The notes under the pieces are model-generated. The model was not told the DNA's origin. It did no database searches and worked only from the letters and a program-made list of their open reading frames with translations. This document shows, one piece after another, positions 46,577 through 61,754 of a stretch of 64,000 nucleotides of DNA. This stretch comes from Leptodactylus fallax. Taxonomy: Eukaryota; Chordata; Amphibia; Anura; Leptodactylidae. Location: the NCBI GenBank assembly GCA_947044405.1, contig CAMRHE010000115.1, forward strand, positions 372,001 to 436,000, read 5' to 3'. The translations under genes and the position numbers were made by a program. Numbering within the stretch: the first letter of the stretch is position 1; each line of letters opens with the position of its first letter.

Positions 46577-49500
46577 AGTAACAATAACTGTGTGTGTACC
46601 CATCCCCCACAGTAACAATAACTGTGTGTACCCATACCGTCTCCTAGCGCAGTAACAATAACTGCGTGTGTACCCATACCGTCTCCTAGCACAGTAACAA
46701 TAACTGCGTGTGTACCCATACCGTCTCCTAGCACAGTAACAATAACTGCGTGTGTACCCATACCGTCTCCTAGCGCAGTAACAATAACTGCGTGTGTACC
46801 CATACCGTCTCCTAGCGCAGTAACAATAACTGCGTGTACCCGACCCTACCGTCTCCTAGCGCAGTAACAATAACTGCGTGTGTACCCATACCGTCTCCTA
46901 GCACAGTAACAATAACTGTGTGTACCCATACCGTCTCCTAGCGCAGTAACAATAACTGCGTGTGTACCCATACCGTCTCCTAGCGCAGTAACAATAACTG
47001 CGTGTGTACCCATACCGTCTCCTAGCACAGTAACAATAACTGCGTGTGTACCCATACCGTCTCCTAGCGCAGTAACAATAACTGCGTGTGTACCCATACC
47101 GTCTCCTAGTGCCAGTAACAATAAACTGTGTGTGTACCCATACCGTCTCCTAGCGCAGTAACAATAACTGCGTGTGTACCCATACCATCTCCTAGCACAG
47201 TAACAATAACTGCGTGTGTACCCATACCGTCTCCTAGCACAGTAACAATAACTGTGTGTGTACCCATACCGTCTCCTAGCGCAGTAACAATAACTGCGTG
47301 TGTACCCATACTGTCTCCTAGCGCAGTAACAATAACTGCGTGTGTACCCATACTGTCTCCTAGCGCAGTAACAATAACTGTGTGTACCCATACCGTCTCC
47401 TAGCGCAGTAACAATAACTGGCGTCCCTAGCGCAGTAACAATAACTGCGTGTGTACCCATACCGTCTCCTAGCGCAGTAACAATAACTGTGTGTGTACCC
47501 ATACCGTCTCCTAGCGCAGTAACAATAACTGCGTGTGTACCCATACCGTCTCCTAGCACAGTAACAATAACTGCGTGTGTACCCATACCGTCTCCTAGCA
47601 CAGTAACAATAACTGTGTGTGTACCCATACCGTCTCCTAGCGCAGTAACAATAACTGCGTGTGTACCCATACCGTCTCCTAGCACAGTAACAATAACTGT
47701 GTGTGTACCCATACCGTCTCCTAGCACAGTAACAATAACTGCGTGTGTACCCATACCGTCTCCTAGCACAGTAACAATAACTGTGTGTGTACCCATACCG
47801 TCTCCTAGCGCAGTAACAATAACTGCGTGTGTACCCATACCGTCTCCTAGCACAGTAACAATAACTGTGTGTGTACCCATACCGTCTCCTAGCACAGTAA
47901 CAATAACTGCGTGTGTACCCATACCGTCTCCTAGCGCAGTAACAATAACTGCGTGTGTACCCATACCGTCTCCTAGCGCAGTAACAATAACTGCGTGTGT
48001 ACCCATACCGTCTCCTAGCACAGTAACAATAACTGCGTGTGTACCCATACCGTCTCCTAGCACAGTAACAATAACTGTGTGTACCCGCCCCCCGGTAACA
48101 ATAACGCGTGTGTACCCATACCGTCTCCACACAGTAACAATAACTGCGTGTGTACCCATACCGTCTCCTAGCGCAGTAACAATAACTGCGTGTGTACCCA
48201 TACCGTCTCCTAGCGCAGTAACAATAACTGTGTGTGTACCCATACCGTCTCCTAGCGCAGTAACAATAACTGCGTGTGTACCCATACTGTCTCCTAGCAC
48301 AGTAACAATAACTGTGTGTGTACCCATCCCCAGTAACAATAACTGTGTGTACCCATACCGTCTCCTAGCGCAGTAACAATAACTGCGTGTGTACCCATAC
48401 CGTCTCCTAGCACAGTAACAATAACTGCGTGTGTACCCATACCGTCTCCTAGCACAGTAACAATAACTGTGTGTGTACCCATACCGTCTCCTAGCGCAGT
48501 AACAATAACTGCGTGTGTACCCATACCGTCTCCTAGCGCAGTAACAATAACTGTGTGTGTACCCATACCGTCTCCTAGCGCAGTAACAATAACTGCGTGT
48601 GTACCCATACCGTCTCCTAGCACAGTAACAATAACTGTGTGTACCCATACCGTCTCCTAGCGCAGTAACAATAACTGCGTGTGTACCCATACCGTCTCCT
48701 AGCGCAGTAACAATAACTGCGTGTGTACCCATACCGTCTCCTAGCGCAGTAACAATAACTGCGTGTGTCCCGTAACTTACCCATACCGTCTCCTAGCACA
48801 GTAACAATAACTGCGTGTGTACCCATACCGTCTCCTAGCACAGTAACAATAACTGCGTGTGCACCCATACCGTCTCCTAGCACAGTAACAATAACTGCGT
48901 GTGTACCCATACCGTCTCCTAGCGCAGTAACAATAACTGTGTGTGTACCCATACCGTCTCCTAGCGCAGTAACAATAACTGCGTGTGTACCCATACCGTC
49001 TCCTAGCGCAGTAACAATAACTGCGTGTGTACCCATACCGTCTCCTAGCGCAGTAACAATAACTGCTGTGTGTACCCATACCGTCTCCTAGCGCAGTAAC
49101 AATAACTGTGTGTGTACCCATACCGTCTCCTAGCGCAGTAACAATAACTGTGTGTGTACCCATACTGTCTCCTAGCGCAGTAACAATAACTGCGTGTGTA
49201 CCCATACCGTCTCCTAGCGCAGTAACAATAACTGTGTGTGTACCCATACCGTCTCCTAGCGCAGTAACAATAACTGTGTGTGTACCCATACCGTCTCCTA
49301 GCACAGTAACAATAACTGCGTGTGTACCCATACCGCCCCAGCACACGTAACAATAACTGCGTGTGTACCCATACCGTCTCCTAGCGCAGTAACAATAACT
49401 GCGTGTGTACCCATACCGTCTCCTAGCGCAGTAACAATAACTGCGTGTGTACCCATACCGTCTCCTAGCACAGTAACAATAACTGCGTGTGTACCCATAC

Positions 49501-49674
49501 CGTCTCCTAGCACAGTAACAATAACTGTGTGTGTACCCATACCGTCTCCTAGCACAGTAACAATAACTGCGTGTGTACCCATACCGTCTCCTAGCGCAGT
49601 AACAATAACTGCGTGTGTACCCATACCGTCTCCTAGCGCAGTAACAATAACTGCGTGTGTACCCATACCGTCTC

Positions 49675-50122
49675 CTCGCACAGTAACAATAACGTGTGTG
49701 TACCCATCAGTAACAATAACCGTGTGTACCCATACCGTCTCCTAGCAAAGTAACAATAACTGTGTGTGTACCCATACTGTCTCCTAGCGCAGTAACAATA
49801 ACTGCGTGTGTACCCATACCGTCTCCTAGCGCAGTAACAATAACCGTGTGTACCCATACTGTCTCCTAGCACAGTAACAATAACTGTGTATACACATACC
49901 GTCTCCTAGCACAGTAACAATAACTGTGTGTGTACCCATACCGTCTCCTAGCACAGTAACAATAACTGCGTGTGTGCCCATACCGTCTCCTAGCGCAGTA
50001 ACAATAACTGCGTGTGTACCCATACCGTCTCCTAGCGCAGTAACAATAACTGTGTGTGTACCCATACCGTCTCCTAGCGCAGTAACAATAACTGCGTGTG
50101 TACCCATACTGTCTCCTCGCAC
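49675..50122 (+). repeat. Higher-order module Q, copy 6
   Basis: CTCGCAC 49675, CAAAG 49746, GTGTATACACAT near 49886, CTCGCAC 50116 (370 bp). Confidence 0.85.
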
Positions 50123-52873
50123 AGTAACAATAACTGTGTGTGTACCCATCAGTAACAATAACTGTGTGTACCCATACCGTCTCCTAGCGCAGTAAAAATA
50201 ACTGCGTGTGTACCCATACCGTCTCCTAGCACAGTAACAATAACTGCGTGTGTACCCATACCGTCTCCTAGCACAGTAACAATAACTGCGTGTGTACCCA
50301 TACCGTCTCCTAGCGCAGTAACAATAACTGTGTGTGTACCCATACCGTCTCCTAGCGCAGTAACAATAACTGTGTGTGTACCCATACCGTCTCCTAGCGC
50401 AGTAACAATAACTGCGTGTGTACCCATACCGTCTCCTAGCGCAGTAACAATAACTGCGTGTGTACCCATACCGTCTCCTAGCGCAGTAACAATAACTGCG
50501 TGTGTACCCATACCGTCTCCTAGCACAGTAACAATAACTGCGTGTGTACCCATACCGTCTCCTAGCACAGTAACAATAACTGCGTGTGTACCCATACCGT
50601 CTCCTAGCGCAGTAACAATAACTGCGTGTGTACCCATACCGTCTCCTAGCGCAGTAACAATAACTGCGTGTGTACCCATACCGTCTCCTAGCGCAGTAAC
50701 AATAACTGCGTGTGTACCCATACCGTCTCCTAGCACAGTAACAATAACTGCGTGTGTACCCATACCGTCTCCTAGCACAGTAACAATAACTGCGTGTGTA
50801 CCCATACCGTCTCCTAGCACAGTAACAATAACTGCGTGTGTACCCATACCGTCTCCTAGCGCAGTAACAATAACTGTGTACTGCGTGTGTACCCATACCG
50901 TCTCCTAGCACAGTAACAATAACTGCGTGTGTACCCATACCGTCTCCTAGCACAGTAACAATAACTGCGTGTGTACCCATACCGTCTCCTAGCGCAGTAA
51001 CAATAACTGCGTGTGTACCCATACCGTCTCCTAGCGCAGTAACAATAACTGCGTGTGTACCCATACCGTCTCCTAGCGCAGTAACAATAACTGTGTGTGT
51101 ACCCATACCGTCTCCTAGCGCAGTAACAATAACTGCGTGTGTACCCATACCGTCTCCTAGCACAGTAACAATAACTGGTGTGTACCCAACCGCCCTACCC
51201 ACAGTAACAATAACTGCGTGTGTACCCATACCGTCTCCTAGCACAGTAACAATAACTGTGTGTGTACCCATACCGTCTCCTAGCGCAGTAACAATAACTG
51301 CGTGTGTACCCATACCGTCTCCTAGCGCAGTAACAATAACTGCGTGTGTACCCATACTGTCTCCTAGCACAGTAACAATAACTGTGTGTACCCATACCGT
51401 CTCCTAGCACAGTAACAATAACTGTGTGTGTACCCATACCGTCTCCTAGCACAGTAACAATAACTGTGTGTGTACCCATACCGTCTCCTAGCGCAGTAAC
51501 AATAACTGCGTGTGTACCCATACCGTCTCCTAGCGCAGTAACAATAACTGCGTGTGTACCCATACCGTCTCCTAGCGCAGTAACAATAACTGCGTGTGTA
51601 CCCATACCGTCTCCCGCACAGTAACAATAACCGCAATAACTGTGTGTCGTCCCTCTCGTCTCCTAGCGCAGTAACAATAACTGCGTGTGTACCCATACCG
51701 TCTCCTAGCGCAGTAACAATAACTGCGTGTGTACCCATACCGTCTCCTAGCACAGTAACAATAACTGCGTGTGTACCCATACCGTCTCCTAGCGCAGTAA
51801 CAATAACTGCGTGTGTACCCATACCGTCTCCTAGCGCAGTAACAATAACTGCGTGTACACACACACCGTCTCCTAGCGCAGTAACAATAACTGCGTGTGT
51901 ACCCATACCCCCACCAGTAACAATAACTGTGTGTACCCATACCGTCTCCTAGCGCAGTAACAATAACTGCGTGTGTACCCATACCGTCTCCTAGCGCAGT
52001 AACAATAACTGCGTGTGTACCCATACCGTCTCCTAGCACAGTAACAATAACTGCGTGTGTACCCATACCGTCTCCTAGCACAGTAACAATAACTGCGTGT
52101 GTACCCATACCGTCTCCTAGCGCAGTAACAATAACTGCGTGTGTACCCATACCGTCTCCTAGCGCAGTAAAAATAACTGTGTGTGTACCCATACCGTCTC
52201 CTAGCGCAGTAACAATAACTGCGTGTGTACCCATACCGTCTCCTAGCACAGTAACAATAACTGCGTGTGTACCCATACCGTCTCCTAGCACAGTAACAAT
52301 AACTGTGTGTGTACCCATACCGTCTCCTAGCGCAGTAACAATAACTGCGTGTGTACCCATACTGTCTCCTAGCGCAGTAACAATAACTGCGTGTGTACCC
52401 ATACTGTCTCCTAGCGCAGTAACAATAACTGTGTGTGTACCCATACCGTCTCCTAGCGCAGTAACAATAACTGCGTGTGTACCCATACCGTCTCCTAGCA
52501 CAGTAACAATAACTGCGTGTGTACCCATACCGTCTCCTAGCACAGTAACAATAACTGCGTGTGTACCCATACCGTCTCCTAGCGCAGTAACAATAACTTG
52601 CGTGTGTACCCATACCGTCTCCTAGCACAGTAACAATAACTGTGTGTGTACCCATACCGTCTCCTAGCACAGTAACAATAACTGCGTGTGTACCCATACC
52701 GTCTCCTAGCACAGTAACAATAACTGTGTGTGTACCCATACCGTCTCCTAGCGCAGTAACAATAACTGCGTGTGTACCCATACCGTCTCCTAGCGCAGTA
52801 ACAATAACTGTGTGTGTACCCATACCGTCTCCTAGCACAGTAACAATAACTGCGTGTGTACCCATACCGTCTC

Positions 52874-53320
52874 CTCGCACAGTAACAATAACTGTGTGTA
52901 CCCATCAGTAACAATAACCGTGTGTACCCATACCGTCTCCTAGCAAAGTAACAATAACTGTGTGTGTACCCATACTGTCTCCTAGCGCAGTAACAATAAC
53001 TGCGTGTGTACCCATACCGTCTCCTAGCGCAGTAACAATAACCGTGTGTACCCATACTGTCTCCTAGCACAGTAACAATAACTGTGTATACACATACCGT
53101 CTCCTAGCACAGTAACAATAACTGTGTGTGTACCCATACCGTCTCCTAGCACAGTAACAATAACTGCGTGTGTGCCCATACCGTCTCCTAGCGCAGTAAC
53201 AATAACTGCGTGTGTACCCATACCGTCTCCTAGCGCAGTAACAATAACTGTGTGCGTACCCATACCGTCTCCTAGTGCAGTAACAATAACTGCGTGTGTA
53301 CCCATACTGTCTCCTCGCAC
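52874..53320 (+). repeat. Higher-order module Q, copy 7
   Basis: CTCGCAC 52874, CAAAG 52944, GTGTATACACAT near 53084, CTCGCAC 53314 (370 bp). Confidence 0.85.
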
Positions 53321-56300
53321 AGTAACAATAACTGTGTGTGTACCCATCAGTAACAATAACTGTGTGTACCCATACCGTCTCCTAGCGCAGTAAAAATAAC
53401 TGCGTGTGTACCCATACCGTCTCCTAGCACAGTAACAATAACTGCGTGTGTACCCATACCGTCTCCTAGCACAGTAACAATAACTGTGTGTGTACCCATA
53501 CCGTCTCCTAGCGCAGTAACAATAACTGCGTGTGTACCCAACCGTCGTAGCGCCCATACCCCCCAACCGTCTCCTAGCGCAGTAACAATAACTGCGTGTG
53601 TACCCATCAGTAACAATATTGTGTGTACCCATACCGTCTCCTAGCGCAGTAACAATAACTGCGTGTGTACCCATACCGTCTCCTAGCGCAGTAACAATAA
53701 CCTGTGCACCCAACCGTCCCTCCCTAGCACAGTAACAATAACTGTGTGTACCCATACCGTCTCCTAGCGCAGTAACAATAACTGCGTGTGTACCCATACC
53801 GTCTCCTAGCGCAGTAACAATAACTGCGTGTGTACCCATACCGTCTCCTAGCGCAGTAACAATAACTGCGTGTGCCCCCCCCCTACGCACAGTAACAATA
53901 ACTGCGTGTGTACCCATACCGTCTCCTAGCACAGTAACAATAACTGCGTGTGTACCCATACCGTCTCCTAGCGCAGTAACAATAACTGCGTGTGTACCCA
54001 TACCGTCTCCTAGCGCAGTAACAATAACTGCGTGTGTACCCATACCGTCTCCTAGCGCAGTAACAATAACTGCGTGTGTACCCATACCGTCTCCTAGCGC
54101 AGTAACAATAACTGCGTGTGTACCCATACCGTCTCCTAGCGCAGTAACAATAACTGCGTGTGTACCCATACCGTCTCCTAGCACAGTAACAATAACTGCG
54201 TGTGTACCCATACCGTCTCCTAGCGCAGTAACAATAACTGCGTGTGTACCCATACCGTCTCCTAGCGCAGTAACAATAACTGCGTGTGTACCCATACCGT
54301 CTCCTAGCGCAGTAACAATAACTGCGTGTGTACCCATACCGTCTCCTAGCGCAGTAACAATAACTGTGTGTGTACCCATACCGTCTCCTAGCACAGTAAC
54401 AATAACTGTGTGTGTACCCATACCGTCTCCTAGCGCAGTAACAATAACTGCGTGTGTACCCATACCGTCTCCTAGCGCAGTAACAATAACTGCGTGTGTA
54501 CCCATACCGTCTCCTAGCGCAGTAACAATAACTGCGTGTGTACCCATACCGTCTCCTAGCGCAGTAACAATAACTGTGTGTGTACCCATACCGTCTCCTA
54601 GCGCAGTAACAATAACTGCGTGTGTACCCATACCGTCTCCTAGCGCAGTAACAATAACTGTGTGTGTACCCATACCGTCTCCTAGCGCAGTAACAATAAC
54701 TGCGTGTGTACCCATACCGTCTCCTAGCACAGTAACAATAACTGCGTGTGTACCCATACCGTCTCCTAGCACAGTAACAATAACTGCGTGTGTACCCATA
54801 CCGTCTCCTAGCGCAGTAACAATAACTGCGTGTGTACCCATACCGTCTCCTAGCGCAGTAACAATAACTGTGTGTGTACCCATACCGTCTCCTAGCGCAG
54901 TAACAATAACTGCGTGTGTACCCATACCGTCTCCTAGCACAGTAACAATAACTGTGTGTGTACCCGTACCGTCTCCTAGCGCAGTAACAATAACTGTGTG
55001 TGTACCCATACCGTCTCCTAGCACAGTAACAATAACTGCGTGTGTACCCATACCGTCTCCTAGCACAGTAACAATAACTGTGTGTGTACCCATACCGTCT
55101 CCTAGCGCAGTAACAATAACTGCGTGTGTACCCATACCGTCTCCTAGCGCAGTAACAATAACTGCGTGTGTACCCATACCGTCTCCTAGCGCAGTAACAA
55201 TAACTGCGTGTGTACCCATCGACAAATGTGTGTACCCATACCGTCTCCTAGCGCAGTAACAATAACTGCGTGTGTACCCATACCGTCTCCTAGCGCAGTA
55301 ACAATAACTGCGTGTGTACCCATACCGTCTCCTAGCACAGTAACAATAACTGTGTGTGTACCCATACCGTCTCCTAGCACAGTAACAATAACTGCGTGTG
55401 TACCCATACCGTCTCCTAGCGCAGTAACAATAACTGCGTGTGTACCCATACCGTCTCCTAGCGCAGTAGCAACAATAAACTGTGTGTGTACCCATACCGT
55501 CTCCTAGCGCAGTAACAATAACTGCGTGTGTACCCATACCGTCTCCTAGCACAGTAACAATAACTGCGTGTGTACCCATACCGTCTCCTAGCACAGTAAC
55601 AATAACTGTGTGTGTACCCATACCGTCTCCTAGCGCAGTAACATAACTGGTGTGTACCCAACTGTGTGTGTAACCCGTACCCTGTCTCCTAGCGCAGTAA
55701 CAATAACTGCGTGTGTACCCATACCGTCTCCTAGCGCAGTAACAATAACTGCGTGTGTACCCATACCGTCTCCTAGCGCAGTAACAATAACTGCGTGTGT
55801 ACCCATACCGTCTCCTAGCACAGTAACAATAACTGCGTGTGTACCCATACCGTCTCCTAGCACAGTAACAATAACTGCGTGTGTACCCATACCGTCTCCT
55901 AGCGCAGTAACAATAACTGCTGTGTGTACCCATACCGTCTCCTAGCACAGTAACAATAACTGTGTGTGTACCCATACCGTCTCCTAGCACAGTAACAATA
56001 ACTGCGTGTGTACCCATACCGTCTCCTAGCACAGTAACAATAACTGCGTGTGTACCCATACCGTCTCCTAGCGCAGTAACAATAACTGCGTGTGTACCCA
56101 TACCGTCTCCTAGCACAGTAACAATAACTGTGTGTGTACCCATACCGTCTCCTAGCGCAGTAACAATAACTGCGTGTGTACCCATACCGTCTCCTAGCAC
56201 AGTAACAATAACTGTGTGTGTCCCATACCGTCTCCTAGCATCAGTAACAATAACTGCGTGTGTACCCATACCGTCTCCTAGCACAGTAACAATAACTGTG

Positions 56301-59300
56301 TGTGTACCCATACCGTCTCCTAGCGCAGTAACAATAACTGCGTGTGTACCCATACCGTCTCCTAGCGCAGTAACAATAACTGCGTGTGTACCCATACCGT
56401 CTCCTAGCACAGTAACAATAACTGTGTGTACCCATACCGTCTCCTAGCACAGTAACAATAACTGTGTGTGTACCCATACCGTCTCCTAGCACAGTAACAA
56501 TAACTGCGTGTGTACCCATACCGTCTCCTAGCGCAGTAACAATAACTGCGTGTGTACCCATACCGTCTCCTAGCGCAGTAACAATAACTGCGTGTGTACC
56601 CATACCGTCTCCTAGCGCAGTAACAATAACTGCGTGTGTACCCATACTGTCTCCTAGCACAGTAACAATAACTGTGTGTGTCCCACCCCGTCACCAGCAG
56701 TAACAATAACTGTGTGTACCCATACCGTCTCCTAGCGCAGTAACAATAACTGCGTGTGTACCCATACCGTCTCCTAGCACAGTAACAATAACTGCGTGTG
56801 TACCCATACCGTCTCCTAGCACAGTAACAATAACTGTGTGTGTACCCATACCGTCTCCTAGCGCAGTAACAATAACTGTGTGTGTACCCATACCGTCTCC
56901 TAGCGCAGTAACAATAACTGCGTGTGTACCCATACCGTCTCCTAGCGCAGTAACAATAACGCGTGTGACCATACCGTCCCTAGCGCAGTAACAATAACGT
57001 GTGTGTACCCATACCGTCTCCTAGCGCAGTAACAATAACTGCGTGTGTACCCATACCGTCTCCTAGCACAGTAACAATAACTGTGTGTGTACCCATACCG
57101 TCTCCTAGCGCAGTAACAATAACTGCGTGTGTACCCATACCGTCTCCTAGCGCAGTAACAATAACTGCGTGTGTACCCATACCGTCTCCTAGCGCAGTAA
57201 CAATAACTGCGTGTGTACCCATACCGTCTCCTAGCACAGTAACAATAACTGCGTGTGTACCCATACCGTCTCCTAGCACAGTAACAATAACTGTGTGTGT
57301 ACCCATACCGTCTCCTAGCACAGTAACAATAACTGCGTGTGTACCCATACCGTCTCCTAGCGCAGTAACAATAACTGCGTGTGCCTCCCCGTCCCCGTAC
57401 AGTAACAATAACTGCGTGTGTACCCATACCGTCTCCTAGCGCAGTAACAATAACTGCGTGTGTACCCATACCGTCTCCTAGCGCAGTAACAATAACTGCG
57501 TGTGTACCCATACCGTCTCCTAGCGCAGTAACAATAACTGTGTGTGTACCCATACTGTCTCCTAGCGCAGTAACAATAACTGTGTGTGTACCCATACCGT
57601 CTCCTAGCGCAGTAACAATAACTGCGTGTGTACCCATACCGTCTCCTAGCACAGTAACAATAACTGTGTGTGTACCCATACCGTCTCCTAGCACAGTAAC
57701 AATAACTGCGTGTGTACCCATACCGTCTCCTAGCACAGTAACAATAACTGTGTGTGTACCCATACCGTCTCCTAGCGCAGTAACAATAACTGCGTGTGTA
57801 CCCATACCGTCTCCTAGCACAGTAACAATAACTGTGTGTGTACCCATACCGTCTCCTAGCACAGTAACAATAACTGCGTGTGTACCCATACCGTCTCCTA
57901 GCACAGTAACAATAACTGCGTGTGTACCCATACGCCGTCCCGTCTCCTAGCGCAGTAACAATAACTGCGTGTGTACCCATACCGTCTCCTAGCACAGTAA
58001 CAATAACTGCGTGTGTACCCATACCGTCTCCTAGCACAGTAACAATAACTGTGTGTGTACCCATACCGTCTCCTAGCGCAGTAACAATAACTGTGTGTGT
58101 ACCCATACCGTCTCCTAGCGCAGTAACAATAACTGTGTGTGTACCCATACCGTCTCCTAGCGCAGTAACAATAACTGCGTGTGTACCCATACCGTCTCCT
58201 AGCGCAGTAACAATAACTGCGTGTGTACCCATACCGTCTCCAGCGCAGAACAATAACTGCGTGTGTACCCATACCGTCTCCTAGCGCAGTAACAATAACT
58301 GCGTGTGTACCCATACCGTCTCCTAGCACAGTAACAATAACTGTGTGTGTACCCATACCGTCTCCTAGCACAGTAACAATAACTGCGTGTGTACCCATAC
58401 CGTCTCCTAGCACAGTAACAATAACTGCGTGTGTACCCATACCGTCTCCTAGCGCAGTAACAATAACTGCGTGTGTACCCATACCGTCTCCTAGCGCAGT
58501 AACAATAACGTGTGTGTGTACCCATACCGTCTCCTAGCGCAGTAACAATAACTGCGTGTGTACCCATACCGTCTCCTAGCACAGTAACAATAACTGTGTG
58601 TGTACCCATACCGTCTCCTAGCACAGTAACAATAACTGCGTGTGTACCCATACCGTCTCCTAGCACAGTAACAATAACTGTGTGTGTACCCATACCGTCT
58701 CCTAGCGCAGTAACAATAACTGTGTGTGTACCCATACTGTCTCCTAGCGCAGTAACAATAACTGCGTGTGTACCCATACCGTCTCCTAGCGCAGTAACAA
58801 TAACTGCGTGTGTACCCATACCGTCTCCTAGCACAGTAACAATAACTGTGTGTGTACCCACCCCTAACACGGTGTGTACCCGACCGTCTCCTAGCACAGT
58901 AACAATAACTGCGTGTGTACCCATACCGTCTCCTAGCGCAGTAACAATAACTGCGTGTGTACCCATACCGTCTCCTAGCGCAGTAACAATAACTGCGTGT
59001 GTACCCATACCGTCTCCTAGCACAGTAACAATAACTGCGTGTGTACCCATACCGTCTCCTAGCACAGTAACAATAACTGTGTGTGTACCCATACCGTCTC
59101 CTAGCGCAGTAACAATAACTGCGTGTGTACCCATACCGTCTCCTAGCACAGTAACAATAACTGTGTGTGTACCCATACCGTCTCCTAGCACAGTAACAAT
59201 AACTGCGTGTGTACCCATACCGTCTCCTAGCACAGTAACAATAACTGCGTGTGTACCCATACCGTCTCCTAGCACAGTAACAATAACTGGGCCCGTAACA

Positions 59301-60234
59301 ATAACTGTGTGTGTACCCATACCGTCTCCTAGCGCAGTAACAATAACTGCGTGTGTACCCATACCGTCTCCTAGCGCAGTAACAATAACTGCGTGTGTAC
59401 CCATACCGTCTCCTAGCACAGTAACAATAACTGGTGTGTACCCATACCGTCTCCTAGCACAGTAACAATAACTGTGTGTGTACCCATACCGTCTCCTAGC
59501 ACAGTAACAATAACTGCGTGTGTACCCATACCGTCTCCTAGCACAGTAACAATAACTGCGTGTGTACCCATACCGTCTCCTAGCGCAGTAACAATAACTG
59601 CGTGGACCCACCGTGCCGTAACAATAACTGCGTGTGTACCCATACCGTCTCCTAGCGCAGTAACAATAACTGCGTGTGTACCCATACCGTCTCCTAGCAC
59701 AGTAACAATAACTGTGTGTGTACCCATACCGTCTCCTAGCGCAGTAACAATAACTGCGTGTGTACCCATACCGTCTCCTAGCACAGTAACAATAACTGCG
59801 TGTGTACCCATACCGTCTCCTAGCACAGTAACAATAACTGTGTGTGTACCCATACCGTCTCCTAGCGCAGTAACAATAACTGCGTGTGTACCCATACCGT
59901 CTCCTAGCGCAGTAACAATAACTGTGTGTGTACCCATACCGTCTCCTAGCGCAGTAACAATAACTGCGTGTACCCGACCCATCAACAGTAACAATAATTG
60001 TGTGTACCCATACCGTCTCCTAGCGCAGTAACAATAACTGCGTGTGTACCCATACCGTCTCCTAGCGCAGTAACAATAACTGCGTGTGTACCCATACCGT
60101 CTCCTAGCACAGTAACAATAACTGCGTGTGTACCCATACCGTCTCCTAGCACAGTAACAATAACTGCGTGTGTACCCACGTCTCCTAGCGCAGTAACAAT
60201 AACTGCGTGTGTACCCATACCGTCTCCTAGCGCA

Positions 60235-60797
60235 GTAACAATAAACTGTGTGTGTACCCATACCGTCTCCTAGCGCAGTAACAATAACTGCGTGTGTACC
60301 CATACCATCTCCTAGCACAGTAAAAATAACTGCGTGTGTACCCATACCGTCTCCCAGCACAGTAACAATAACTGTGTGTGTACCCATACCATCTCCTAGC
60401 GCAGTAACAATAACTGCGTGTGTACCCATACTGTCTCCTAGCGCAGTAAAAATAACTGCGTGTGTACCCATACTGTCTCCTAGTGCAGTAACAATAACTG
60501 CGTGTGTACCCATACTGTCTCCTAGCGCAGTGACAATAACTGTGTGTGTACCCATACTGTCTCCTAGTGCAGTAACAATAACTGCGTGTGTACCCATACT
60601 CTCTCCTAGCGCAGTAACAATAACTGTGTGTGTACCCATACCGTCTCCTAGCGCAGTAACAATAACTGCGTGTGTACCCATACCGTCTCCTAGCACAGTA
60701 ACAATAACTGCGTGTGTACCCATACCGTCTCCTAGCACAGTAACAATAACTGGGTGTGTACCCATACCGTCTCCTAGCGCAGTAACAAAAAACTGCG
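60235..60797 (+). repeat. Higher-order block P, copy 5
   Basis: AATAAACTG, ACCATCTCC, TCCCAGCACAG, CTCTCTCC, AACTGGGTGTG and AACAAAAAACTG in order, with two extra CTGTCTCC units compared with copy 1. No module Q follows at the usual distance. Confidence 0.7.
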
Positions 60798-61754
60798 TGT
60801 GTACCCATACCGTCTCCTAGCACAGTAACAATAACTGTGTGTGTACCCATACCGTCTCCTAGCACAGTAACAATAACTGCGTGTGTACCCATACCGTCTC
60901 CTAGCACAGTAACAATAACTGTGTGTGTACCCATACCGTCTCCTAGCGCAGTAACAATAACTGCGTGTGTACCCATACCGTCTCCTAGCACAGTAACAAT
61001 AACTGTGTGTGTACCCATACCGTCTCCTAGCACAGTAACAATAACTGCGTGTGTACCCATACCGTCTCCTAGCGCAGTAACAATAACTGCGTGTGTACCC
61101 ATACCGTCTCCTAGCGCAGTAACAATAACTGTGTGTGTACCCATACTGTCTCCTAGCGCAGTAACAATAACTGTGTGTCCCGCCTACCCATACCGTCTCC
61201 TAGCGCAGTAACAATAACTGCGTGTGTACCCATACCGTCTCCTAGCGCAGTAACAATAACTGTGTGTGTACCCATACCGTCTCCTAGCGCAGTAACAATA
61301 ACTGTGTGTGTACCCATACCGTCTCCTAGCACAGTAACAATAACTGTGTGTGTACCCATACCGTCTCCTAGCACAGTAACAATAACTGTGGGTGTACCCA
61401 TACCGTCTCCTAGCGCAGTAACAATAACTGCGTGTGTACCCATACCGTCTCCTAGCGCAGTAACAATAACTGCGTGTACCCGTACCCCCGTCTCCTAGCG
61501 CAGTAACAATAACTGCGTGTGTACCCATCCCCCCAGTAACAATAACTGTGTGTACCCATACCGTCTCCTAGCGCAGTAACAATAACTGCGTGTGTACCCA
61601 TACCGTCTCCTAGCACAGTACAACAACCTACACTCCGCCTGCGTGTACCCATACCGTCTCCTAGCACAGTAACAATAACTGCGTGTGTACCCATACCGTC
61701 TCCTAGCGCAGTAACAATAACTGCGTGTGTACCCATACCATCTCCTAGCGCAGT

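Noticed and set aside
53024..56410. A minus-strand open frame of 1128 codons with 14-residue repeats
   Set aside because: It is the satellite read in one of its stop-free frames. Similar frames exist on the other strand, they end wherever a 28- or 40-bp unit shifts the frame, and there are no splice, start or composition features of a gene.
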